From positions 14,225,501 through 14,289,500 of the forward strand of contig NC_061781.1 of assembly GCF_022458985.1 (NCBI RefSeq): a stretch of 64,000 bases of DNA, given 5' to 3'. How positions within the stretch are numbered: the first letter of the stretch is position 1; each line of letters starts with the position of its first letter. The notes beneath the pieces were generated by a model. That model had not been told where the DNA came from, did no database searches, and saw only the letters and a program-made list of their open reading frames with translations. Below are positions 1-11,224 of this stretch, piece by piece. This DNA is from Mugil cephalus. Its lineage: Eukaryota; Chordata; Actinopteri; Mugiliformes; Mugilidae. A program made the translations under genes and the position numbers.

Positions 1-1407
1 CTCCCCCTTTCCCTCATGACTGTGTGTAAAGCCGTGGGAGAGGACTGGGAACATTAATCCCTTCAAAGGAACAGATCTAATTCAAAATCTGCCGCTCCAA
101 ACTAGTTGAGAGGACAGTGATTGTTTCTGCAGGGAAGCCAGATAAAGATCAGAGAGCTGAACTACAACTTCCATTTCTGCGGCTCTGCTACAAAAGTTTT
201 TTGGATGTTATCTTTGTGAAAACTGTTTTGCCTTCATTAAACGCTCTGAAACAATAAAAGGACAGAGCATTTCAGGATGCGTTAGTTTAGCCTTTATGGT
301 TTGCTTTCTTGATAAACCTGGGTTTTTATATGGATTATTCGAGGCATGAATAGGGGTGTGTGCCTCTTGAGTCCTGCTCAGACAAAAAAAACACAAAACA
401 ACAACACTAATTGAGACATAATTTCAAGTGCCGCTCTTCTCACCTGAATTAAAACAGAGGAACATTTGAACAACCTGCTGGGAGTTCTTATTTAGGCTTA
501 TTAGTTTGTCCCGGTGTCAGTTTTAATACTCGAGAAAGACAAAGGGGAGGAAAAATTTGAAGGGAGGTTCTGATGAAACCGCTGATTGAAATGAGTGAAG
601 GAGAAATAAGCATTTAAATATTTCACCGAGGGCGTGATTAAGTGTTTAATGCCGTGTTGTACGGTTCAAAGGCGCAACAAAGGGAAAAAAATTTTAATTC
701 GAATTAGAAATGTAAAAGAGATTCTTCAGAGATGAGAACTTTGTGTTGAGTCACTTGAATCGTGGTCTCTTTCCTCCCATCAAACAGGCAGGCAGCGCTC
801 TTGGAGATCTCCAGAGATAACAATGTCACATTGTCACATAGGGTTCTGCTACAAATCCTTAATTACAAAAAGAGGATCAGATGACTGCAGCATCCAATAC
901 CGGGGTCTCCAGGCGGCGTGGGGGTCTTTGATCAAGAAAATCCAATTATTTGTGTATATACATTTCCCACATAGTGATTACTTCATTAATTGTCCCGCCT
1001 TTATCTCCTCCCTTCCCAACCCCCCTAATAATCAGCTCCTTTATCCAGACCAACAAACACACCATAGGAGCTTTGTGGATTCAAAGGATTTGCTTTCCCC
1101 TCTCAAAGAGCCGCTATTCTTTGATGATTGGGCAGCGGCGAACTTCAAAGTAATAAATCTTATTTCTGACTGGCTGGCGGCCCACCAAAGTCCTTATCAA
1201 ATTCTAAGAAGTGATCCCTCACTCTTCAGATACACCAAGGATATATCGGAGAGAGGAAGGCGCTGGAGAGTGGAGACCTGCCCGACAAGATATTTCGCCG
1301 CGAATGCAACATATTTATCTAAATTAGTGCCTTTTTTGCGTTTTATTTGCTTTCGGAGGAGGAGTACGGGCTTTTTTTTTTTTTTTTTTTTTTTTTTTTT
1401 GTTAACC
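1..1407 (+). promoter_or_regulatory. sp5: sp5 upstream region and 5' UTR
   Basis: No coding exon is seen before the sp5 start codon. The stretch is AT-rich with several T/ACTTCAAAG or CTTTGAT words, which fit the TCF/LEF core, notably at 926-933, 1078-1087, 1103-1108, 1119-1125 and 1143-1150, with a further one at 664-671. A 29-base T tract (1372-1400) ends 7 bases before the ATG. Sp5 genes are established direct targets of Wnt/beta-catenin, so a TCF-rich proximal promoter is expected. The exact transcription start cannot be placed; no clear TATA box is visible at a convincing distance. Confidence 0.6.
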
Positions 1408-2875
1408 ATGGCAGCAGTGGCTGTACTGCGGAATGAAACACTACAGGCGTTTCTTCAGGTTTGTGCGCAACTTTCTGTCTTTATTTCTTTCATTTCGGCC
1501 ACTTAAAATACTTTATTCCATATTTTAAAAGCAGCAGAGATAAAAGAAAAAAAGTCGTGCAGCTCCGGTGGCCCAGCTACTGTTTATGACTCTTCCCTCC
1601 AACCTGACGCCAACTTTTATGTCACATCATCACGATTCAGAATCAAATTTAGCTGTGAAAATGAGGTGTAAATGACCAGCTTTACGAACCCTGGCGTCGT
1701 TTGACTCCTGCAGAATAACGTTTAGGCGGCATATTTTGCGTTTTACCTCAGGAATGTGTTTGGTAGTAAAACTGAAATTGTGTGTCTCGGTTATCCAGGA
1801 TCGCACTCCAAACTCTTCCCCAGAGAACTGTAAGCACTCTCCGCTGGCTCTCCTGGCTGCCACTTGTAACCGGATCGGGCATCACCACGGATCCAACCCG
1901 GCGGATTTCCTCCAGGTCCCTTACGACCCCACTCTGGGCTCCCCTTCGCGTTTATTTCACCCGTGGACTAACGAGGGGAACCCCCAGAGCAGCCTGGCCG
2001 GCAACTCCACTTTCGGACTATCCTCCAAGCCCCAGCTCTCCGCGCACATCCAGAGCTCCTTCACGTCCCACCACGAACTGCCCCTCACCCCTCCGGCGGA
2101 CCCCTCGTACCCCTATGACTTCTCCCCCGTGAAGATGCTGCCTTGCTCCATGCAGTCCCTGCAGTCCACCTGCCCGCCCACCTACGTCCCCGCCGTCAGC
2201 TACGCGGCCCCGACTCCCATTCCGTCCGCGATGCCAAGTTTCGTGACGGGACACTCGGGCCTCGTGCACCAGCAGCAGAGACAGTTGTCCCCCAACCCCG
2301 GGGAGGACATTCCGTGGTGGAGCCTCCAGCAGGGGAACCACGTGAGCCACTCTACCTCGCTCGGTCCCCACCGCTTCCAGCTGCAGAGGGGCTTGGTCCT
2401 GGGACACACGGACTTCGCGCAGTACCAGACGCAGATCGCCGCCCTGCTGCACACCAAGTCCCCGCTCGCGACCGCGCGGCGGTGCAGGAGGTGCAGGTGT
2501 CCGAACTGCCAGTCGTCCACGTCCAGCGACGAGCCCGGGAAGAAGAAGCAGCACATATGCCACATACCCGGGTGCGGGAAAGTTTACGGGAAAACTTCGC
2601 ACCTCAAGGCGCACCTGAGGTGGCACTCCGGGGAGCGGCCGTTCGTGTGCAACTGGCTGTTCTGCGGGAAGAGCTTCACGAGGTCGGACGAGCTGCAGAG
2701 ACACCTGAGGACTCACACTGGGGAGAAGCGCTTTGTTTGCCCGGACTGCTGCAAGAGGTTCATGAGGAGTGACCACTTGGCGAAGCACGTCAAAACTCAC
2801 CAGAACAAAAAAAGCAAGTGCCACGACAAGACACTTGACCATGTGAAGAGAGAGGACATGAGGAGTATGTTGTAA
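1408..2875 (+). CDS. sp5: Sp5 transcription factor (Sp/KLF zinc-finger protein), two coding exons
   Basis: Two exons, 1408-1458 and 1799-2875, joined in frame (donor CAG|GTTTGT, acceptor TATCCAG), give 375 aa. The protein begins [17 protein letters not shown], the typical Sp5 N-terminus, which decides the start although the frame stays open upstream through the T tract. An Sp-box ([10 protein letters not shown], residues 31-40) and a Buttonhead box (CRRCRCPNC, 246-254) precede three C2H2 fingers: C271/C276/H289/H293, C301/C306/H319/H323 and C331/C334/H347/H351. Finger 3 reads CPDCCKRF, with a Cys where mammalian Sp5 has Gly. Sp5 binds GC/GT boxes and acts as a nuclear repressor downstream of Wnt in mesoderm, tailbud and neural patterning. 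It lies upstream of gad1, as in other vertebrates. I cannot say whether it is the sp5a or sp5l paralogue. Confidence 0.95.
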
Positions 2876-3365
2876 CACACGTTAGCGTCACCCCACACAG
2901 TAGACAATAAAAAAAAAAAAAAAAAATAGTGCAATACAGTCAGTCCTGCATTAGTTGAAGTACTCAGTGATCTGCATTTTTTTAGAGGATGTCACGTTCA
3001 TTTTGTTTGTTGAGTTTCACACCTTGACAATAGTTTCTAATGTTGCTGGTCTGTGTAGCACATTCGTGTATATATACAAAGTTTCGTAAGTTAATTCTGG
3101 GGCCACGGCGAAGCTATAGCTCATGAGTTTGAATACACTGTCTGTATCATATCGAGGAAGACAAGTTTTTCGACTTGTGTTTTGATCATTGTCTTCGGTG
3201 GAAGATTTCACTCCCCTGTAAATCCTATTTAATAGCTTTTGTTGAATGAAAGTGTCTGTTCTCTGCTCCATACGGGGTGTTTTTAAAAGCATGCTCTTGA
3301 AAAGATCTGCTATTGTTGATATGACCCAAATACTGTGTGAGAATAAAAGTTATAACGTTTTCCTC
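2876..3365 (+). other. sp5: sp5 3' UTR with two candidate poly(A) signals
   Basis: After the TAA stop there are AATAAA hexamers at 2906-2911, embedded in an A-run, and at 3342-3347 in a better context. The second would give a 3' UTR of about 480 bases. The end point is an inference from the hexamers only. Confidence 0.45.
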
Positions 3366-5020
3366 ATGTCAGAACAATTCATTCAATCTCCCTCAGTTTT
3401 ATGAGCGACGAGGCAGCCCTGGATCTGTACGTGTGAAGGGATTGATTTGATATCACTTGGAATAACTAATGTATGTGCTTTGTGAACTGTTGGTGCTGTC
3501 AGAGGTTTTGACAGTGAAATGTCTTCATACATTTTAAACTATATGTATATATATATTGCTGAGTAAAATTGAATATCAACTGATTTACGTACCTATTGTA
3601 TATTTCACTTTTTCAGTTCTTGGTAAAAATCAAAAATGAGAAATTTAATCTAAACAGAAGCTCAGTATTTTGAATATACTAATAATGAAAAGTCTTAAAC
3701 GTCCTTCATTGTTGCTGTTGTTTCATCACCACGAAAAACAAGCTATTTTTTGGCTGCAGATTGTTTTTAAAAAAAATTTAACATTTCAAATATTACTATA
3801 AGGAATATAAGCTATTAAATTTTGTGAGATCTGGAGCAGGCGAAGAAGTCTGGGATTGTTCCATCCCACATGCGGACCTGAGCGCCTCGAAGATGAACAC
3901 ATGTGGTGAATAAATATAATATTTAGTGAGACAAGGTGATTTATATTTTCAGATCCACCGTTCTCTCCCAAAAAGCCAGATAAATGAACGGAGGAATTGT
4001 TTGTTTGGATTTGCTTTTCTGCCATTACAATCACGAAAGCCCTAATGTGTTAAGTGTTTCTTTGTTTCATGCTACGTTTTGTGTAATTTACTTGCCAGTG
4101 TGTCAGCAGGTGACACTCAGTAACAGAGAAACTATTTTACCTGTAAATCGCTGGATTACAACAGGTGACACGCGGGATGTCGGACATTTGGGACCGAGCC
4201 TGAGTGGACGTATGAGAACAGCCGGCTGTAGCTTTTTTTTTTCAGCCTTTTTCATTGCGGAAACTTGTAATTAAATTTTTTAGTGCACTATTAACACCAC
4301 TGCTCAACCACAGCAGTGCCTTGCTCAAAGGTATTTGGTGGGCAGGTTGCAAAGTTGTTTGTAAATAATCTGGCGCTGTATTCCTCCACCCACATCCGCC
4401 CGTGGATGGAGATTTGAAGTGTCGACCCTCTGGCCTCGAGGCTTTTTTCTTTCTACGAAACTAATCAAGCCCAGAAAAGAAGAAGAAGAAGAAGCAGCAG
4501 CAGTGGACTTTTCAGTATCTAGAAGATCTTAACGATGATACAGTCATCCAGTATCTGATCATTCAATTGAGTGATTCAGTAAGTGATGCAGAGTGTTTAT
4601 TTTGTAAATTCGGTTACAAAAATAAATAAAAATGTCAGCAAAACTGGGACTCCTTATCCGAGGAACTCAGAGGCTAGTTTTCTGCCTCAACAGCGCCCCC
4701 TTTTGTAAAGTGCAGCGGCTCATCAGAGCAGACAGATATTATTCTGAGAAATGTAACTCATGACAGTCAGGATCCATCCATCGAATACGACTACATTTGT
4801 TCTCAGGGAGATCCTTTTCTGCTCAGAGTCCTGTCCTGTCAGTTTCTGTTGCTAAACCTTTATCCACCGGAGTTTGTTTTGGTTTAGATGGTTAACATTT
4901 TACCTTCCTGAAATCCCAATTGGTTTACTTAATTATCCTGCAACAAATCATTTAATCTGTGGAGCTAAACATGCAGCTATTCCTCCAAATATAAACAATG
5001 TTGTTGGTGTGTGATTCACA

Positions 5021-6400
5021 ATGCGTGGTTTGGACGTGCCATCGCTCCGGGACGGATCAACCAGAGACAAGAGGACCAGGTCAAGCCTCAGGTAAATGTT
5101 CCATGTGCATTAACATGTATTCACTTCATAATGTCCCAACTGTATGAGATATCATGCTGCCGGTGTTAATAAAGTTGCTCACATCTGTACGGCCCAATAT
5201 GTTTAATAATTAATAAATGCCCAAACGCTTTACATCAATAACTGAAACTCTTCAGAGAGGTTTTTTACGCTCAATAATTACAAACTGAAGCCACTGTGTT
5301 TGGATCAGATTCTAACATTTTATTCAGTGAGATGTTCTTGAGAGAAGCCGTGAGCTATGTACAGTTTTCCAAAGAATATTCAAACGCATTAATCACAGAG
5401 TGAGGTATGAAAGGAAAATAAAAAAGCCTACAGTATAGGATGAGATTTGACCATTTGAACTGTAAAGCCTTTATCCAAAAATTTCTGATCCTATTATAAA
5501 ACGAAGCCTATGGATGGATGTGTTGAATGCACCCAGACGGGGCGTCTCACAATGGCTGCGATTTAGCCTCATTGTCCAAGATAGAGGGACTATTCTTTAA
5601 CTCTGTGGGACGCCATAATGCTCAACTCTTCATAATATGTTGTGGCTTAATTTTTTTTTCTTTTTCAAATAACAGAATGAGAGATTTAAGAACTTCAGGC
5701 TGTCTTCTTTTACGAACGCCTGTCCAAATGTGAGGCTTCACTGTGGCTGAAAGAAAAGCATCATTAGCATCATTAGCATAAGAATAAACACAGACTATGT
5801 TATATCTCATCTTATTGTGCATGTCATTCCCTTCAGGGCTAAACTTTATTCAACCCCTCTCGCGGAGCATTTATAAACATGTTAACAGTTAACAATCTTA
5901 ATTATGGAAATCACCCAAAATTCTCATTTATTACATTACTATTATGTATAAATGTGTTAATTTTACACTCGTTTTCATAAATCGAGCATCATTTGTATTT
6001 TTGAATGTCATTATCGGCAGGTTTAAATTTAAATTGCACGTTGTTTTGTTTGATATTGCGTTAAAAAATGTTTAGTTTGTGTCAATAACAATGATAATAT
6101 TATTTAAAATATTGGGTTAAACTACATAAGTGATGACGCAAGCATTAATCAGATTCAACCTATTTATTTTTAGTGCGTAAACATAATGAATGGCATATAT
6201 ATAATTTGGAATCAGTCATATTTAAACATGAGCGGCGTATTTTTTTTTAAAGAGGAACAATTTATTTACATTTCTTGCTCGTATTCTTAACCATATGTAC
6301 TGATAAATTACTTTTCCACTCATCAGTTACTTCAGTCACAGACATCACAGATCCATTGATGAAGACCTGGAGATGAACCTGAAGCTCCAGAAGTTATCCA
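5021..6400 (+). CDS. Unassigned two-exon candidate ORF fragment between sp5 and gad1
   Basis: Block 5021-5091 starts with ATG and ends at a good donor (CTCAG|GTAAAT). Block 6351-6400 follows an acceptor (ATCACAG) and ends at a consensus donor (TTATCCA|GTAAGT). The phases agree: 71 nt ends in phase 2 and the next block starts with the completing base, giving 40 open codons rich in Arg, Lys, Asp and Leu (second part SIDEDLEMNLKLQKLS). No continuation exon was found and no family was recognised. In mammals ERICH2 sits between SP5 and GAD1, so an erich2 remnant is one possibility, but this rests on position alone. Chance pairing of splice sites is also possible. Confidence 0.25.
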
Positions 6401-8147
6401 GTAAGTGAGCCCCGTGTTCGAGCTTGTGGCAACATATGCAAATGCTTGATAAATGGATAAGCTAATACTTTAAATGCATTGTTTCTTCAATACAACATTC
6501 ATTCATGTGTTTCTGTTGTCAGGTGTGTTTAGTCTTTTTCATCACACTTGATCCAGTCGTCCAAAATCCCTGACGTCAGTGTCTCAACAGCTGATGTTAC
6601 TTTTAGTTGAGGAAATGGGGAAAAAAAAAAAAAAATTGTCTGGACATCTGATAGATTTTGAATCTGTGAACCGAAGCTGTGAGTAACATCTTTCCTCTGG
6701 TTTCAATCCATCTGCGCCTTTGAACCCTCCAAACATGATGTGTTTACTATTGTCACCATGAAGCCATTTTAATCTAAATGATGGTGTTTCTCTAAGTGTT
6801 GCTTTGAATAACCAATCCTTAAATGTATCATTAAGCGTCACGTCGTTAAAATCGGTTTATTTTTCGCCGATGATTTGTGGCTCGCTTGGAAGTCAGAGGC
6901 ATCTTTTGTCACTCTGCTGATCGGGGAAACACCCTCTCTGTGTTTTTCTTGAGGGAAATCACAAACAGCAAAGGCCTTATTTAGTGTTTAATGTGGAGGA
7001 ACATCTGCAGCTGAACCAGAAGACAGTGAGTGCATCATCGTCGTGAACAATGGAGCAATTACATGGCTCAGATGGAAGTGAAACTTTGAAAATTAACTAA
7101 ACAAAACTATTGGAATCATAAAAGCACTTTGTAATTTCTCTGTAACTGCTGCAGAGTTATAGCTGCGCCTCATAAGGGACTGAGCTAAGCTGTTCCGCGG
7201 CTTCTCGGTGGAGCTTTAAGTGCCTCTAGCTGTGAGAAGGTGATAGTGATTTTCATGTCTCACAGGAGACCCTTTCCAAACTACACCCAGCGGTCCGAAC
7301 AACACATCAGACCCACTCAGTCGAACGCAGTAAAGATCACATTATTATGCCACCAGGATGACCTCATGCTACAACGAAACAGCAGAAAATCAGAAGCCAC
7401 AAAGAAACCCTTGTTGTTCTTTACCTCGGACAAGCGCGGATGTGTTAAAGTTTCTCCGTCATTTTGAGTCATTTACATTTTTATGAGAAACGTAAAGGAT
7501 TGTACTTTTGTCCGTTTTAATTGGCTCTTAAGGAAAAATCAGGCACTGGGTATTTAAACCGTGGAAAATCGTCAAATTGGATTCTAACTTGGACTTTTTA
7601 TATCTAGAATATAAAAGTGTGGCGATAAAAAGGAAATTTCATGCCGGTCCCTGATTAAAACGGCGACCCCTGAATGGAGATTTATGTGTAAAGGGTCGGA
7701 CGGCGTCGGCCTCACGCTGAGCTCCATGTTTAAAACATCAGTACACAGTGATTAAAATGTAATTAAAACATGTCATTTTCTTTGTAGCTGATTTCTCTTT
7801 GTCGCTGTCTTTATTGAATACATAAATATGTTTAGATGCAGATAAGTATTTACACAGCCACTCTGTGTAAACCCAGTAACACACAATGCGGTTCATCTAC
7901 TTGAACCAGCCCCTCCCTATGGACACATTGTATCCCCTGAGCACTCAGGATCAAACCTGGTTTATACTCTGTCCTTGACCCCTTTGAGATAAACCTTCAC
8001 GAGGAATAATGTTTTTCTGAACCTCAAATGGAAAAGCTAAATTTATTCATGTATTATAATAGCCTGTGCTATCCTCTACGCAACAACATGAAATCATGTC
8101 TTTCCTACCAAAAGGAGAAGATCAATACCCCTCCCATGTTAAATATA

Positions 8148-8225
8148 ACTATGACCAACAGCGAGCTAGCTTAATCTAGCATAAAGACTGAGAACAGTTA
8201 GCCCAACTTTGTCCAAACTTATTTT
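8148..8225. repeat. Teleost interspersed repeat fragment
   Basis: The stretch contains GCGAGCTAGCTTAATCTAGC followed by CATAAAGACTGAGAACAG and GCCCAACTTTGTCC. This word order is familiar from an abundant short fish repeat (GTTAGC...CATAAAGACTGGAAAC...). It is degraded and its boundaries are not clear. The call rests on recognition, not on an alignment. Confidence 0.4.
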
Positions 8226-9560
8226 TTATCTTATTTATTTAATCAGTTGAAGTGTTGAGTAGTTTAAGTTAAGATGAATTTTCTTTCTTAAGTTCATCTC
8301 CTGCCTTAACTTAACTGAATTTAGGGTGTTTAAAACATATGAAGTTGTCTTGTGAGTTTTGAAAATGTCCGACTGGCAAAAATATGAGAAATTAAACGTC
8401 AATAGACGTCACATATTAAGTGGAATCAACAGATAAGTCACAGTTGTTACAGACAGATTTTCTTCCTTTTTACGTGTTCTCAGTAAAACCTGTTAATTTT
8501 AATGACCCTGTTGAGTGATACGCTGCTCAGGGGACAGACTGAATTCAGCAGTAATCCTCATCTATGTTACAGAATTGTTATAATGGTTATGAGCAGAAAC
8601 AACCATGACTTCATTTAACTTTCATTAAAAACACTCAGAGAGTTTCTGTTATGAACGGTCCAGAAACAGTGTATGTTTGTAAGTCTACTAATGTTAGTTT
8701 TCTTCTTTAAAACGCTTGTTTAACGACTGATAATAACTTGTGTTCAAAAGGTCTAAAGTCATCTGAAAATTATAGACGTTTTAAGTTTAATTAACTTCCG
8801 TGCTTACATTCAGTAAATTCCCAAAATACTGAACTATTGTGTTCCTTTACTCCTTTACTCTGAGTGTGTAGAGATTAGTACAGAAGCTCAGAATGACCAT
8901 GACATCAGCATAGTTTAACGTTAATAAATCTGGAACAACCAAGATGCTTTCACATTAAAACAGGAACAATTTCTATAATTCCGCTAGTTTGTTATAAAGA
9001 TTTTTAACCCATATCCCCATTGTGCTGACGAGCAGCACTGGACAGTGTACGTTTATTTCATAATAACACGGTATTATTGTGAAATCACTGCAGTGTTCAA
9101 AAGAGAAGCTACATCTCTTGTGTAGACGGTGTGTAGGAAGCGGTGGGAAGGTGAATCTTCTTCTAGTCTGCTGTCCGCTGAGAGACACGAACAAGAAAAT
9201 GTACGGCATTTCAAACTAATCACAGTAAAGTCAGGTTTATGCTCCTGCATTGAGTCTGGCACAGTGTTGTCAGATCGGGTGGTTTCATGCCCAGTTGGGC
9301 AGGTTAGGGGAAAATAGAGTTGGGTTGGGCTAACATCATTTGGGCTGGTTTGGGATAATTTTGGTGGTTTTCAGAATTACTTTCTATGAGGACAATTTGA
9401 AACAAAACTAAACTGCATATACGTTTTCCTCTATATATGTGTGTGTGGTTTTATAAAGCAATTTTTTCATGGGGTACTAAAACTGTGGGGCCATTTTGTC
9501 TTCTTGCTGGGCCCAACAACTTGTTAAGACTTGTTTTTAGGGTAAAGGTTACATATAGGA

Positions 9561-9871
9561 GGCTGCACAGCGGCTCGGTGGTAAGCACTGATGCCTCCCA
9601 GTGAGAAGATCTGGGTTTGCATGTTCTCTTTGTGTCTGTGTGGGTTTTCTCCAGGTATTGCCACCTCCAGAGACATGCTTTTTACGTTAACTGTGATTCT
9701 AAATTGACTCTAGGTGTGAGTGTGAGAGCGAATGGTTGTTTGTCTCTGTGTTAGTCCTGCGATAGACTGGTGATCTGTCCAGGGTGTGTCCTGCCTCTCG
9801 TCTGATGACAGCTGGGATAGTCTCCAGCGACCCCTGCGACCCCGGTGAGGATAAGCGGTCGTAGAAGATGA
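9561..9871 (+). repeat. SINE-like teleost interspersed repeat
   Basis: The element opens with a tRNA-like head (GCTCGGTGGTAAGCACTG, with CTGGGTTTGCAT in the B-box position). It continues through TGTGTCTGTGTGGGTTTTCTCC, TGTGAGTGTGAGAGCGAATGG and CTGCGATAGACTGG, and ends GGTGAGGATAAGCGGTC. This order is characteristic of a short interspersed repeat found very widely in percomorph fishes. It is complete but diverged. A second, shorter copy in reverse orientation lies at 31868-31930. The family name is not asserted. Confidence 0.7.
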
Positions 9872-10614
9872 GATTAGTTGAGGTCATACATAGGTAAGGG
9901 TTGGGCACTTAGTTGAGATGGTTATAGTTAGAGTAACGGGCAAGGGAATGCATTATGTCAATTGAAAGAAGGACAAATTTGTTTTTTTATGAGCTAAGCT
10001 ACGCTAATATAATAATCTAGGTGGTTAAAGAGCTAAACAAAATATCTGTTTAGGTAGTTGTTGTACATCGTTTGGGCTGAAAACCATCAGCTGTTATCTG
10101 AGAACACTGTCTATTCACACATCGTGTACTAAGGCGTCTTCTCTCTTTTTTTGTGTTTCAGTGATTTCAGTAAAAAGTAACTTTTGCTTGACATTCATTA
10201 ACTCCAACATGAGTCATTCCGTTCCAGACGCCATTGTTTGAAGTACACAGAGAAACTCAACACAGCTGACTGGTTACTGACTAGAGCTTTGGCTAAATTA
10301 CAGAAAAATGTCTACGCACCAGTGCACTAATATAAATGTTTGAATCAGTGTAGCTCCCTTTTATAGGCTATGGTGTAAGCACAGCTTAGATCCAACGCAA
10401 AAGCAGAAATCTCACTTAACAAGTCTTGCACAAACTGGTAACTAATGTTTTAGTACCAGTAGGTAAAAAGTAAGAAATGTCAGATAACATAAGAAATTTA
10501 ATAAATCATCTAAGAGACCGATACAGGTTCTCTGTTAACTCATCATCCGTTGTTAAGATGAGCCTCATTCTGTCATAAATACAGTATATTTTTATGGTAT
10601 TTTTATATCATTAT

Positions 10615-10959
10615 AGAGGGTATGCATTGACGTCACTGCTGTCTGGGGCCACGCCCCCCTGAGTGGAAAAAACATGGTGAAATGTAGCAGTAAATACCAG
10701 GGAGACCAGGAAAATATGGAACTGTGACGGTAACTGTGTTATTGTTATTGTTGGACTCAAATAGTTACTGTCAGCCGTAACTGCGCCAAAACAACAACAT
10801 CGACCAACTTGTCTGACAGCCCTTCAGGACGTAACTTCAGAACGTAACTGAAGGTATGACTTCATCAAAAAGATACAGCATAAGTTAATATTACCTGACA
10901 CTACATGTAGACCACAACTACAGGTTTCGGTGCCTGGATTCCAGTTGTTTCTGTTGTTC

Positions 10960-10991
<32 letters not shown>

Positions 10992-11224
10992 TACAGATAT
11001 CTCCGACTGCTTTTCAAATCTGTTGGTGCAGTCAATTGAAAAACAGCTCAACACCTTTTTAAAAATAATAATTTTACAGTTTAGACCATTGACTGTATAT
11101 GTTTAGACGCTATTAAACACTACGATTCAAACTAATGCTGCTAAAGCTCAACTGTCACTTTTTGCCACTCAGTGGCCGTAACCATGGAGACGTCGCTTGC
11201 TGTGACGTTACTTACATACCCTCT
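10615..11224. mobile_element. Non-autonomous DNA transposon with terminal inverted repeats
   Basis: The left end AGAGGGTATGCATTGACGTC (10615-10634) is matched in inverted orientation by the right end 11202-11224 (GTGACGTTACTTACATACCCTCT). Similarity continues inward, with GAGTGG on the left against CCACTC plus GGCC on the right. The roughly 610 bp between contain no long ORF, so this is a MITE-like or internally deleted element. I could not define a clean target-site duplication or a superfamily. An AT dinucleotide run (about 10962-10991) has expanded inside it. Confidence 0.65.

Larger units (their letters stand above)
3366..9560. other. Intergenic spacer between sp5 and gad1, no recognised gene
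   Basis: AT-rich sequence with many stops in all frames. The only gene-like signals are two short blocks with matching splice sites at 5021-5091 and 6351-6400, listed separately. A trinucleotide run of GAA/GCA type lies at about 4479-4502. Around 8148-8225 there is a fragment with the words GCTAGCTTAATCTAGC and CATAAAGACTGAGAACAG, which resembles a common teleost interspersed repeat. Nothing else could be assigned. Confidence 0.5.

Noticed and set aside
823..1506. 227-codon plus-strand ORF running into the sp5 start
   Set aside because: It is in frame with sp5 exon 1 only because the T29 tract codes for Phe; it reads through the splice donor at 1458 and the Sp5 family starts at MAAVAVLR.
2018..2878. 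286-codon minus-strand ORF opposite sp5
   Set aside because: It is a shadow of the G+C-rich sp5 coding exon; the zinc-finger frame on the plus strand explains the sequence and the minus frame has no recognisable domain.
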